This document shows positions 54,198 to 63,902 of a DNA stretch of 64,000 nt, piece after piece. Numbering within the stretch: the first letter of the stretch is position 1; each line of letters starts with the position of its first letter. Source of the stretch: Ferruginibacter albus (GTDB lineage Bacteria > Bacteroidota > Bacteroidia > Chitinophagales > Chitinophagaceae); NCBI RefSeq assembly GCF_020042285.1, contig NZ_CP083388.1:372001-436000 (forward strand), written 5' to 3'. The notes beneath the pieces are model-generated. The model was given only the letters and a program-made list of their open reading frames with translations, was not told where the DNA came from and ran no database searches. Position numbers and translations under genes: made by a program.

Positions 54198-55715
54198 ATG
54201 AGTCGCTGCCATTTTTTATATAGATATTTATTCATTGCACTTACTATAGTGTTTTTGGGAAATTCTGCGCCTGCACAAACAATTACTTATTCGGAACCAA
54301 TGAGCGGGCGTGTTGCAGGGTTTGATGTTATTGCTAAGATGAATAATAACTTTCTTATCCTTACTAATAACAAATCTACCTACAGTATCAATGTTTTTGA
54401 TAATGATATGAAGCTGCAGGACGCTACCGAGCTCAATTTCATGCAGGGCAAAGTTTTAAAAACGAGCTATGTTGTTTATCCTGATTTCTTTTATTTGTTT
54501 TACGAGTTTCAGCAAAAAGGCATTTCTCATTGTATGGCCGCCAAACTAAACAGCAAAGGAAAATTATTGGCTGATCCCGTAGAATTAGATACTTCAAAAA
54601 TTGAGGGCGACAATAGTATTTATAACGTTGTTAAAAGCGATGATAAAAAGCAGATCATCATTATTAAAGTGCTTCAAAAAAAAGGTAATCTATATTATGC
54701 CAGCAAATTGTTCAATGATAGCTTAGCGCTATTGCATGCAGGAAGAGAATCGATGCCGTTTGATGATAATAGGAATGTATTAAGCGATTATTTGATAGAT
54801 AACGATGGCATACTTGTTTTTACCAAGGCATACCGGAAAGGCAACCGGCAAAATATCAGTCAGCTTAGCCTGGTAACTAAAATGCCTTATGCCGATTCGT
54901 TTGTGGAGAAGAGCTTGCCCTTAAATGATAATTACCTGGATGAAATAAAATTAAAAATAGATAATTTCAACAGGCATTATCTTATCAGCTCATTTTATTA
55001 CGATCAACGTCAATCTAATATCGACGGTATTTATTGTAACATTTGGGATAAACAAACTACTACACCCCTATATAATATTTTTACTCCTTTGCCTGAATCG
55101 TTGAAGCAGGAAATAAAATCGGGAGGAAGTACCAAACAGGCATTGAATAACTTTTTCATTCGCAATGTGATTGTAAAAAAAGACGGGGGTTATGTGCTGA
55201 TGGCGGAAGATTATTCTACTCAAACCAATAATTATTCCAATCCATGGAATCGCTGGGATTATTTATACGGAAGCCCTTTTGGTTACAATCCTTATTATTA
55301 TAATCCGTATATGTATTGGTATCGCCCCTACAACGACCCTTATTATAACCAAACAACCCGCTACTTTTATAATAATGTGTTGGTGTTAAATATTGACAGT
55401 ACCGGTAAGCAGGAGTGGAATACCATTTTGCATAAAGAACAAAGTGCAGACAATGACGAAAGCTATCTTTCTTTTCTGTCCTACAATGTTTCAGGCGAAA
55501 TTCACCTGCTTTATAACGAAATAGGACGTCGTAAAACATTGATGCAGGAAAGCGCTATTACACAGGAAGGAGTGATCAACCGTAATCCTCTTTTAAAAAC
55601 TACCGATAATGATTTTGAGTTTATGCCTAAATTTGGCAAGCAGGTAAGTGCAAGACAGGTGATCGTTCCATGCACTATCCGCAATAGTATTTGTTTTGCT
55701 AAAATTGACTATTAA
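54198..55715 (+). CDS. Secreted hypothetical protein with Tyr/Asn/Pro-rich segment
   Basis: I do not recognise a family. A signal peptide (LGNSAPAQ) precedes 480 residues that look like repeated beta-strands, perhaps a propeller. Near residues 350-395 is a striking low-complexity patch rich in Tyr, Asn and Pro (GSPFGYNPYYYNPYMYWYR). There is no T9SS sorting domain. It is 9 bp upstream of the DUF6427-like membrane protein gene and probably forms an operon with it. Confidence 0.7.
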   Translation: MSRCHFLYRYLFIALTIVFLGNSAPAQTITYSEPMSGRVAGFDVIAKMNNNFLILTNNKSTYSINVFDNDMKLQDATELNFMQGKVLKTSYVVYPDFFYLFYEFQQKGISHCMAAKLNSKGKLLADPVELDTSKIEGDNSIYNVVKSDDKKQIIIIKVLQKKGNLYYASKLFNDSLALLHAGRESMPFDDNRNVLSDYLIDNDGILVFTKAYRKGNRQNISQLSLVTKMPYADSFVEKSLPLNDNYLDEIKLKIDNFNRHYLISSFYYDQRQSNIDGIYCNIWDKQTTTPLYNIFTPLPESLKQEIKSGGSTKQALNNFFIRNVIVKKDGGYVLMAEDYSTQTNNYSNPWNRWDYLYGSPFGYNPYYYNPYMYWYRPYNDPYYNQTTRYFYNNVLVLNIDSTGKQEWNTILHKEQSADNDESYLSFLSYNVSGEIHLLYNEIGRRKTLMQESAITQEGVINRNPLLKTTDNDFEFMPKFGKQVSARQVIVPCTIRNSICFAKIDY

Positions 55716-55724
55716 AATTTCTTT

Positions 55725-56702
55725 GTGACAGGAATCTTCAAGGCTAATAATCCTTATAATACTTTTTTACTTTTCATATATGGGTTGCTGTTAAAGTTGC
55801 CGATATTTTTGCACCCCGAAATCCCTTCCATCGACCCTATCGATGGGTTCCTGTTTAAAGAAATGCTGCGCAAAATGCAATTGGTCAATATGCCGGCAAT
55901 TGTTTACCCGCTTATAACATTTTTATTATTGTTTACCCAGGCTATAACATTCAACAAATTGGTTTCCGACCAAAAGCTGCTGCAAAAGCCCAATTACTTA
56001 ACGGGTATGAGCTACCTCCTCATCACATCATTGTTTAAAGAGTGGAGTATTCTATCTGCATCCTTAATTATAAACACGTTACTGGTTTGGGTTTGGGCAC
56101 GCATGAGCTCTTTATATAATAACCCGCATGCACAAACAACATTGTTCAATATCGGCATGGTGATTGGTGTTTCAACATTTTTTTATTTTCCTTCTGTAGC
56201 TTTTGCTGCATTAATAATATTTGCATTGATCGTTACACGGCCTTTTCGTTTATCAGAGTGGCTCATTGCTTTGTTGGGAATCATCACTCCCTATTATTTC
56301 TTATTGGCCTATGTTTTCCTTACCGATAAATGGCAAGGGTATAAGTTCCAGGGAATCGCAGTCAGTTACCCCAAATTTCACCAATCGGGCTGGGCGTTGG
56401 CGGCTATTATTATTGTATTATTTGCCTCTATTGTCGGGGTGTTTTTCATACAACAAAATCAGCGGCGGCAGCTGGTGCAAACCCGAAAAAGCTGGAATCT
56501 CGTTTTTCTCTACTTCCTGGTGGCTGTTTTTATTCCCTTCATCAATGCTACTTATTCATTTCAGCACTGGATACTTTCTGCTATTCCGCTCTCAGTTTTT
56601 ATGGCGAGCGCTTTTCTATATCCTACCAAAAAATGGTTTGCCCTTACTTTACATTGGATAATTGTTTTATTTGTAATTGCCTTCAGTTATTTCGTAAGCT
56701 AA
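55725..56702 (+). CDS. Polytopic membrane protein (DUF6427-like)
   Basis: About nine hydrophobic helices fill 325 residues, with no catalytic motif. The N-terminus GIFKANNPYNTFLLFIYGLLLKLPIFLHP resembles a Bacteroidota-restricted family of unknown function (DUF6427), seen here from memory and not searched. The start is GTG 55725, 9 bp after the previous gene. It is followed by repeat copy E and purQ. Confidence 0.7.
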   Translation: MTGIFKANNPYNTFLLFIYGLLLKLPIFLHPEIPSIDPIDGFLFKEMLRKMQLVNMPAIVYPLITFLLLFTQAITFNKLVSDQKLLQKPNYLTGMSYLLITSLFKEWSILSASLIINTLLVWVWARMSSLYNNPHAQTTLFNIGMVIGVSTFFYFPSVAFAALIIFALIVTRPFRLSEWLIALLGIITPYYFLLAYVFLTDKWQGYKFQGIAVSYPKFHQSGWALAAIIIVLFASIVGVFFIQQNQRRQLVQTRKSWNLVFLYFLVAVFIPFINATYSFQHWILSAIPLSVFMASAFLYPTKKWFALTLHWIIVLFVIAFSYFVS

Positions 56703-56730
56703 TTGTAAATTTGCGTGTAATTTTTTTAGC

Positions 56731-56783
56731 AACGGGCTAAGTGCCACTATTGAACATCGTTGTGTCACTCCCTTGTACAGCAT
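56731..56783 (-). repeat. Dispersed intergenic repeat, copy E
   Basis: The core GTGACACAAC is on the minus strand at 56759-56768, preceded by TGTACAAGGGA and followed by GATGTTCAATAGTGGCAC and a CCGTTGC end. It lies between the DUF6427-like gene and purQ. Confidence 0.75.
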
Positions 56784-56845
56784 ATTATTATTCAACCATT
56801 TTGAAATTTGGCATTGGCAAATTTTGAGATCAAATAAATTAATAG

Positions 56846-57517
56846 ATGAAATTCGGCGTAATCGTTTTCCCCGGCAGTAACTGCGACAGAGACATGATCG
56901 AGTGTTTACAAAAAGATCTAAAGCAGGAAGTAATTGAGCTTTGGCATAAAGACAAAGATTTAAGCATGTTCACTACCGATGATTGTATCGTATTACCCGG
57001 TGGCTTTAGTTATGGCGATTATTTACGTTGCGGTGCCATTGCACGTTTTAGCCCGATGATGCAAAGCGTAATTGAATTTGCCAATAAAGGCGGCAAAGTG
57101 TTAGGAATCTGCAATGGATTTCAGATATTATGTGAAAGTGGCTTGTTGCCAGGCGTTTTATTGCGTAACAGCCATCAACAATTTGTGAGTAAGAACGTAT
57201 TTATAAAAGAAGCTGCCGCAGAAGGCAGTCACGCATTAAAAATTCCGGTGGCACATGGCGAAGGGCGTTTTTTTGCTGATGATAAAACCATTGAGCAATT
57301 GGAAATGCATCGCCAGATCATCTATCGCTATTGCGATGAAAAAGGAAGTGTAACACCGGGAAGCAATCCCAACGGTGCTGTACATAATATTGCAGGCATC
57401 TGTAATAAAGAAAGAAATGTATTTGGCATGATGCCGCACCCGGAAAGAGCTTCCAGCACAAGCCTGGGTAATGAAGATGGTAAAAAAGTATTTGCGCATT
57501 TATTCGGCATCAATTAA
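56846..57517 (+). CDS. purQ: Phosphoribosylformylglycinamidine synthase subunit PurQ
   Basis: PurQ is the glutaminase subunit that supplies ammonia to PurL for purine synthesis. The nucleophile Cys is in VLGICNGFQIL, and the His-Glu pair is in MMPHPERASS. It has the start KFGVIVFPGSNCDRD. At 223 residues it is the normal small form; PurL and PurS are not in the window. Confidence 0.95.
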   Translation: MKFGVIVFPGSNCDRDMIECLQKDLKQEVIELWHKDKDLSMFTTDDCIVLPGGFSYGDYLRCGAIARFSPMMQSVIEFANKGGKVLGICNGFQILCESGLLPGVLLRNSHQQFVSKNVFIKEAAAEGSHALKIPVAHGEGRFFADDKTIEQLEMHRQIIYRYCDEKGSVTPGSNPNGAVHNIAGICNKERNVFGMMPHPERASSTSLGNEDGKKVFAHLFGIN

Positions 57518-57593
57518 AAGAATTTATTGTTTTAATATTCTTTAACAACTTATCCGCTTAATCGTACGTTAATTAGATGAGTCAAAAATCGCA

Positions 57594-58049
57594 ATGAAAA
57601 AATCACTACTAATTTGCTTTTTAATTTTTGTGGCTGCCTTTGCGCATGCGCAAATAATTAATCCTGTTAAGTGGACATATTCTGCCAAGAAAATAGCGGA
57701 TAAAACCTACGAGATACACATTACTGCAGTAATCGATGACAAATGGCATATATACGCACAAGATGCAGGAGAAGGTCCGGTTCCTACATCTTTTGTCTTT
57801 GCAAAAAATCCGTTGGTTACTACCATTGATAAAGTAAAAGAAATAGGCAAGCTGGAAAAAGCGTACGACGAGAATTTCAGATCAGAATTAAAATATTACG
57901 AAAAGAAAGTGGATTTTGTACAAAAGATAAAACTAAAAGCAGCTGCATCCACAACCGTTAAAGGCACCCTTACGTTTATGGTATGTAACGATCGTCAATG
58001 TTTACCGCCAAAAGATATTCCTTTTAGTGTAACTGTTGGCGGTAAATAA
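57594..58049 (+). CDS. Stand-alone DsbD alpha-domain protein (periplasmic)
   Basis: The signal peptide ends near AFAHAQ. The 130-residue mature protein is an N-terminal (alpha) DsbD domain: VKWTYSAKKIADKTYEIHI, DDKWHIYAQDAGEGPVPTS and VCNDRQCLPP. Cys131 and Cys136 match the redox pair that passes electrons from the membrane domain to partners. It lies 41 bp before a full DsbD whose own alpha domain lacks cysteines, so this protein may be the working electron acceptor. Confidence 0.82.
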   Translation: MKKSLLICFLIFVAAFAHAQIINPVKWTYSAKKIADKTYEIHITAVIDDKWHIYAQDAGEGPVPTSFVFAKNPLVTTIDKVKEIGKLEKAYDENFRSELKYYEKKVDFVQKIKLKAAASTTVKGTLTFMVCNDRQCLPPKDIPFSVTVGGK

Positions 58050-58090
58050 CTACTTGGTGACTTTGGTTAATTAATTTCAACAAATAAATC

Positions 58091-60013
58091 ATGCAAGCAA
58101 AAAAAGCAACATTAGTTTTTATAGTGCTGTTTTTTATAGTGCATGTCTTCTCATTCGCACAAGATTCTTTTTATGTAAAATGGAATCCCTCTGTTCAAAA
58201 AATTTCAGATAATACGTACGAGCTTTACCTTAAAGCCTCTGTAGCCAATAACTGGTATGTGTATGCAAAGAGTAATGAAATAGAAGATATAAATGGCATA
58301 CAAATACATTTTACTGATTCGTTGGCTGTACAAAAACAAGGAGAAATTCAGCTTAACGGTACAATCAAATCCATTAATGATAAGGTCTTTAATAAATCTG
58401 CAACTGTTCTGACCAACGATTTTGAAATAGTCCAAAAGTTAAAGACCAATTCAACAATAGCTGCTTTAAAACTTGTTCTATCGTATAATGTATCGAATAC
58501 TGCAGCAGTTAACCCTGAAGATTATAAATTCACACCGGAAGAACAAAAACTATCTGTTGCTTTACAAGAAGGTACAACAGTTTCATCGGGCAATCGAATT
58601 TTAATACCAAGCATAGACATTAATAAACCCGTTAGTAACTGTGGCGGCACTGAAACTTCTTCCAACAATCTTTGGCAAATTTTCTTTTGGGGAATTTTAG
58701 GCGGATTGGTCTCTTTGCTGACTCCGTGTGTGTTTCCAATGATCCCGCTTACCGTTTCTTTTTTTACAAAAAAATCCGGCAATAAAAGCAAAGGTATTTT
58801 TAACGGGGCGCTGTATGGCTTTTTTATCTTTCTTATTTATGTATTACTAAGTGTTCCATTTTATTTTATTGAGAAAAATAATCCTGAGATATTAAATAAC
58901 ATTTCTACCAATGCCTGGCTGAATGTTTTTTTCTTTCTTGTTTTCGTATTCTTCGCCATTTCATTTTTTGGTTATTACGAAATTACCTTGCCGGATAAGG
59001 TTACTAATTCTGCCGGCTCCAAAGCAGGCATTGGGAATATCATCGGCATCTTTTTCATGGCACTAACATTGGCGATCGTTTCTTTCTCCTGTACGGGACC
59101 TTTGTTAGGAACATTGGTTGTTAGCTCGCTTAATCAACATGGAGGCGCTTTTCAATTAACAGCAGCAATGGCAGGCTTTGGCATTGCATTCGGATTGCCT
59201 TTTGCATTGTTTGCAATGTTCCCTAATTTATTAGACAAATTGCCGAAATCGGGTGGCTGGCTCAATTCATTTAAAGTAATATTGGGATTTTTAGAACTTG
59301 CTTTTGCCTTTAAGTTTTTATCTAATGCTGATTTGGTAGAACATTGGGGAATTTTAAAAAGGGAAATCTTTATCGGCATCTGGATCATCATCGGAATATG
59401 TTTGACGCTTTATTTATTGGGAAAAATAAAATTTCCGCATGATTCGCCAATTAAAAAATTAACTAAGGGAAGAATATCTCTTGCGGGCATATCAGGCGCA
59501 TTTACAGTTTATCTCTTTTTAGGATTGCTGAAAGTACTTCCTCTTTCCTTGATTAGTGGTTTCTTGCCGCCATTACATAGTACTGCGTACCATGATTATG
59601 AAGAAGGATTAAAAGTGGCAAAAGCAGAAAATAAACCCATTTTATTGGACTTTACAGGATACGCTTGTGTAAACTGTCGCCGAATGGAAGAAAATGTTTG
59701 GAGCCAATCGGATGTTCATGCATTAATGCAAGACAGGTTTGTTGTTATTTCTCTATTTGTAGATGACAAAAAACCATTGCCATCTGATCAACAGTTTACT
59801 TATAAGTCCGTTGGCGGAACAGAAAAAGAGATTGTTACTTACGGCGATAAATGGGCAACGTTTGAAACAGAAAATTTCAAACAAAACTCTCAGCCTTTAT
59901 ACGCCATTATCAGCAATGATGAAAAGCTATTAACCAATCCGGTTGGTTATACGCCTGATGTGAATGAATATAAACATTGGCTGGAATGTGGGTTAAAAGC
60001 TACGGGTAAATAG
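58091..60013 (+). CDS. dsbD: Thiol:disulfide interchange protein DsbD
   Basis: DsbD carries reducing power from cytoplasmic thioredoxin to the periplasm. It has a signal peptide, an alpha-like domain (about 24-165), about eight membrane helices with Cys213 (LTPCVFPMIP) and Cys334 (FSCTGPLLG), and a C-terminal thioredoxin domain with Cys526/Cys529 in ACVNCRRMEENVW. The alpha-like domain contains no cysteine before Cys184, which sits in the linker, so its redox pair is lost. At 640 residues it is otherwise complete. Confidence 0.93.
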   Translation: MQAKKATLVFIVLFFIVHVFSFAQDSFYVKWNPSVQKISDNTYELYLKASVANNWYVYAKSNEIEDINGIQIHFTDSLAVQKQGEIQLNGTIKSINDKVFNKSATVLTNDFEIVQKLKTNSTIAALKLVLSYNVSNTAAVNPEDYKFTPEEQKLSVALQEGTTVSSGNRILIPSIDINKPVSNCGGTETSSNNLWQIFFWGILGGLVSLLTPCVFPMIPLTVSFFTKKSGNKSKGIFNGALYGFFIFLIYVLLSVPFYFIEKNNPEILNNISTNAWLNVFFFLVFVFFAISFFGYYEITLPDKVTNSAGSKAGIGNIIGIFFMALTLAIVSFSCTGPLLGTLVVSSLNQHGGAFQLTAAMAGFGIAFGLPFALFAMFPNLLDKLPKSGGWLNSFKVILGFLELAFAFKFLSNADLVEHWGILKREIFIGIWIIIGICLTLYLLGKIKFPHDSPIKKLTKGRISLAGISGAFTVYLFLGLLKVLPLSLISGFLPPLHSTAYHDYEEGLKVAKAENKPILLDFTGYACVNCRRMEENVWSQSDVHALMQDRFVVISLFVDDKKPLPSDQQFTYKSVGGTEKEIVTYGDKWATFETENFKQNSQPLYAIISNDEKLLTNPVGYTPDVNEYKHWLECGLKATGK

Positions 60014-60047
60014 CTACGCTGTAATAAAAGACGAATGAAAATATGCC

Positions 60048-60100
60048 GATACAGTGAGTGACACAACAATGCTTAATAGTAGCACAAATGTTCGTTACAA
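60048..60100 (+). repeat. Dispersed intergenic repeat, copy F
   Basis: The core GTGACACAAC is at 60058-60067, followed by AATGCTTAATAGTAGCAC and ending near GTTCGTTAC. It lies in the convergent gap between dsbD and icd. Confidence 0.75.
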
Positions 60101-60108
60101 GATCTTAT

Positions 60109-61374
60109 TTACAAATTCTTAATTAACTCATCCGCAAACTCACTCGTTTTTAAAAGCGTTCCTTCTTTCATCAAGTTATAAAAATCGATCGTCACCGTTT
60201 TGTTGCGAATGGTTCTGCCCAAAGAATTGGTAATTAATTCAGCCGCATCACGCCAGCCCATGTATTCAAACATCATCACTCCACTCAAGATCACACTCGA
60301 TGGGTTCATGGTATCCGTGTTTGCAAAACGAGGTGCCGTACCATGTGTGGCTTCAAACACAGCATGCCCGGTATTGTAGTTAATATTAGCACCCGGCGCT
60401 ATACCAATACCGCCAACCTGTGCCGCTAATGCATCGCTTATATAATCACCGTTCAAATTCAATGTTGCAATCACGGAATAATCCTGTGGCGCCAATAAAG
60501 CCTGTTGTAAAAAATTATCGGCAATAGCATCTTTAATAATTACTTTACCACCAATAGAGGATAGTTTCATTTCTTCATTTGCTACAGCTTCACCGCTTTC
60601 CTTTTTTGTTTTTTCCCATTGTTGCCAGGTGTACACTTCACCTGCAAACTCACGTTCTGCCAGTTCATAACCCCATTGTTTAAAGGCGCCTTCGGTGAAC
60701 TTCATAATATTTCCTTTATGAACAATTGTTACCGATGGCAGTTTATTTTCAATAGCATATTTGATAGCAGCACGAATCAATCGTTCACTTCCATCTTTAC
60801 TCACAGGTTTAATACCAAACGATGTGGTTTCGGGGAAACGGATCTTTTTAACGCCCATTTCATTTATTAAGAAATCACGCAGCTTGATAGCTTCGGGTGT
60901 CCCGGTCATGTATTCAATACCGGCATAAATATCTTCTGTGTTTTCCCGGAAGATGACCATGTTCACTTTTTCCGGTTGCCACATCGGCGAAGGAACACCT
61001 TCGAAATATTTTACAGGGCGTAAACAAACATATAGATCTAACTCTTGTCTTAGTGCAACATTTAAACTTCGAATGCCGCCACCAACCGGCGTTGACAAAG
61101 GTCCTTTAATAGACAATACATATTCTTTAAATGCCTGCATGGTTTCATCAGGCATCCAGCTACCGGTTTCATTGAATGCTCTTTCGCCGGCCAATACTTC
61201 TTTCCATTCTATCTTTTTTTCTCCATTGTATGCTTTTGCAATTGCTGCATCAAATACACGCACGCTTGCTTTCCAGATATCAGGCCCTATACCATCGCCT
61301 TCAATAAATGGTATAACAGGATAGTTGGGAACCATGAGTTTGCCATCGTTCCCCATAGTAATTTTTTCTGCCAT
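60109..61374 (-). CDS. icd: Isocitrate dehydrogenase (NADP-dependent)
   Basis: Icd oxidises isocitrate to 2-oxoglutarate in the TCA cycle. It has [20 protein letters not shown], the substrate loop [28 protein letters not shown] and the cofactor region [24 protein letters not shown]. The E. coli-type homodimeric class has this NADP-type layout. At 421 residues it is full length. The first codon is ATG 61374. Confidence 0.95.
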   Translation of the reverse strand: MAEKITMGNDGKLMVPNYPVIPFIEGDGIGPDIWKASVRVFDAAIAKAYNGEKKIEWKEVLAGERAFNETGSWMPDETMQAFKEYVLSIKGPLSTPVGGGIRSLNVALRQELDLYVCLRPVKYFEGVPSPMWQPEKVNMVIFRENTEDIYAGIEYMTGTPEAIKLRDFLINEMGVKKIRFPETTSFGIKPVSKDGSERLIRAAIKYAIENKLPSVTIVHKGNIMKFTEGAFKQWGYELAEREFAGEVYTWQQWEKTKKESGEAVANEEMKLSSIGGKVIIKDAIADNFLQQALLAPQDYSVIATLNLNGDYISDALAAQVGGIGIAPGANINYNTGHAVFEATHGTAPRFANTDTMNPSSVILSGVMMFEYMGWRDAAELITNSLGRTIRNKTVTIDFYNLMKEGTLLKTSEFADELIKNL

Positions 61375-61517
61375 AGTTGGTAAATTTTATTACGAGTGAG
61401 GTATTGTAAATATACAAAAAAGACTTGACGTAAAAATTACACGATAAAGATTTTTTTACTTGCTCTATAATCTAACTTACATTTATAGTTTAACGCTAAC
61501 ATTATAAACAACACCGT

Positions 61518-63902
61518 ATGAGAAAATTCTCTACACTACTTCCTATTGCATTATTGTTTCTCTGTAACGCCAACGCACAAACGGCGCCTGTTGCACAATC
61601 TGTAACCAGTAAAGTTATTTGTGGTTATCAAGGGTGGTTCAATTGTTATGGAGATGGTTCTGCAGTTGCAAGATGGAAGCATTGGAGCAACGGAACATAC
61701 CAAAGTAATGCAGGAGCGCCGGCTCCCAATTTTGTTACATTTGAAGCATATCCTGATGTTTCGGGTTATGCTACTTCTTCCCTATTTCAAACAGGCTTAG
61801 GGAACTTAGGAGATGGTTCTGCTGCAAAATTATTTTCTTCTTATAAACAGGATGTAATTGATACGCAGTTTCATTGGATGCAGCAATACGGCATTGATGG
61901 TGTGGCGTTACAACGTTTTATCGGCGAAACCTTTGACGGAGTTTTTAAAGCAAACAGGGATAGCGTTGCTGCAAGAATAAAACGGGTAGCAGAAAAATAT
62001 CAGCGTGTATTTTATTTAATGTATGATATCAGCGGATTGGATGTAACGAAATTCGATTCTATTAAAACCGATTGGCAAAATAATATGGTGGGTAAATTAC
62101 AATTAACATCATCACCTTATTATGTACATCAAAATGGCAAGCCGGTAGTTTGTTTGTGGGGCTTTGGGTTTACCGATCGTCCGGGGGATGCCTCGCAATG
62201 TATAGATGTGATCAATTGGTTCAAGAACAATGGGTGTTTTGTAATTGGTGGTGTGCCTACGCACTGGCGTACGTCTGACAATGATTCAAAAACGGGATTC
62301 AATAATGTGTATGCCAGTTATGATATGATCTCTCCTTGGAGCGTTGGAAGATTCAATGATAGTACTTCGGCAGATAATTTTAAAACACAGCAATTAATTC
62401 CCGACCTGGCATATTGCAATAATAACAATCTTCTCTATCAACCTGTAGCATTCCCCGGTTTCTCATGGTCGAATTTTAATGGCGGCTCGCAAAACCAGAT
62501 ACCGAGAAATAAAGGAGAATTCTTTCAACGCCAGGTTTACAATATAAAACAAAGCGGTATTGGCAATATGTATGTTGCTATGTTTGACGAATACGATGAA
62601 GGAACGGCTATTGCGAAAATGGCAGATAGTTATTACTCCATTCCTAACAATCAATATTTTTTAACCGCCAGTGCAGACGGCACTTATATCTCTCCCGATT
62701 TTTATTTGCGATTGGTTGGCAAAGCCACTAAAGCCATTAATGGAACCGAAACTGTTACTAAATATGTTTCTATTCCTTATTCTGCTGGACCTATTTGGTT
62801 TAGAACAGGTGTTGAACAAAAATATGATGCGCAACTTTCCTGGACAGATTCACCGGAACCAACCATGACACCCACTAACGTTATCGGCTATCTTGGAAAC
62901 GGCAACCCGGAGCTGGGTACTGTTGATGAATTAAGTCATATCGGTGGCTATTCACTACGCTATGCCGGAAGAGATAATTCTGCTGTTACTTCTTCTTTTT
63001 ATTTCAGGGCATTTGATGTAAACATTCCTGTTGATGCCAATACTACGTTAAGCTTTTGGACATACCCTCAATCCGATCTTGCCCGTTATGTTTCTGTTGA
63101 CCTCTTATTATCTGATGGAACCCGCATGAGTACTTACGGTACTACCGATATCAATGGCATTGCCATGCGTCCATCTGCAGGAAGAGGAACGGTGAATTCA
63201 TGGGAACGAACTATTTCAAACATCGGTCAAACGATCAGCGGGAAAACGATTGCACGCATATTGATCGGCTATGATCATCCTGCCGAAACAGGCGATTTTA
63301 GAGGCTATATAGATGATATTGCTATTTATGAAAATACAGAAATCACTGTTCCGTTAACACTCTTAAATTTTACCGGGAACATTTATAATGCTGCTGCTGA
63401 TTTACAATGGGCAACTGCTAGTGAAGTGAATGCTTCTTCTACAAGCATTGAAAGAAGTTATGACGGAGTAAACTTTGCATTTATTAATTCCGTTGCAGCA
63501 AAAAATTCAGTGATCTATAACTCCTATACTTACCAGGACGAAACCTTGCAGTTCAATGCTGATAAAGTTTATTATCGTTTAAAGTTTATTGATAAAGATG
63601 GCTCATCAAGATATAGTAAGGTTGTGCAGTTATCTATTCAGCCTGCTGCTATTGCGTTGAAGTTATCGCCTAATCCGGCAAAAAGCTTTGTGCAGTTAAG
63701 TCTTTCATCAGCAACCAACCAAAAAGGAATTATCAGCATAACGGATGCTGCAGGAAAAAATGCCATTACAAAAACAGTTACACTTGTTAAAGGGTACAAT
63801 ACATTGACTGTTTATGAAATCAATAAATTAATACCCGGCATTTATAATGTTCGGTTGAATACGAATGGCAGTATGCTGGTCGCGTCTTTATTAATTGAGT
63901 AA
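61518..63902 (+). CDS. Secreted GH99/GH71-like glycosidase with T9SS sorting tail
   Basis: A signal peptide (LFLCNANAQ) precedes a catalytic domain resembling GH71/GH99-like endo-acting enzymes: VICGYQGWFNCYGDGS, MQQYGIDGVALQRFIGE and YVAMFDEYDEGTAIAK, which offer acidic residues for catalysis. A beta-sandwich module (about 460-610) follows, then an Ig-like stretch and the type A T9SS domain (LSPNPAKSFVQLSL ... MLVASLLIE). The 794-residue protein is probably exported to the cell surface. The glycan substrate cannot be determined. Confidence 0.83.
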   Translation: MRKFSTLLPIALLFLCNANAQTAPVAQSVTSKVICGYQGWFNCYGDGSAVARWKHWSNGTYQSNAGAPAPNFVTFEAYPDVSGYATSSLFQTGLGNLGDGSAAKLFSSYKQDVIDTQFHWMQQYGIDGVALQRFIGETFDGVFKANRDSVAARIKRVAEKYQRVFYLMYDISGLDVTKFDSIKTDWQNNMVGKLQLTSSPYYVHQNGKPVVCLWGFGFTDRPGDASQCIDVINWFKNNGCFVIGGVPTHWRTSDNDSKTGFNNVYASYDMISPWSVGRFNDSTSADNFKTQQLIPDLAYCNNNNLLYQPVAFPGFSWSNFNGGSQNQIPRNKGEFFQRQVYNIKQSGIGNMYVAMFDEYDEGTAIAKMADSYYSIPNNQYFLTASADGTYISPDFYLRLVGKATKAINGTETVTKYVSIPYSAGPIWFRTGVEQKYDAQLSWTDSPEPTMTPTNVIGYLGNGNPELGTVDELSHIGGYSLRYAGRDNSAVTSSFYFRAFDVNIPVDANTTLSFWTYPQSDLARYVSVDLLLSDGTRMSTYGTTDINGIAMRPSAGRGTVNSWERTISNIGQTISGKTIARILIGYDHPAETGDFRGYIDDIAIYENTEITVPLTLLNFTGNIYNAAADLQWATASEVNASSTSIERSYDGVNFAFINSVAAKNSVIYNSYTYQDETLQFNADKVYYRLKFIDKDGSSRYSKVVQLSIQPAAIALKLSPNPAKSFVQLSLSSATNQKGIISITDAAGKNAITKTVTLVKGYNTLTVYEINKLIPGIYNVRLNTNGSMLVASLLIE

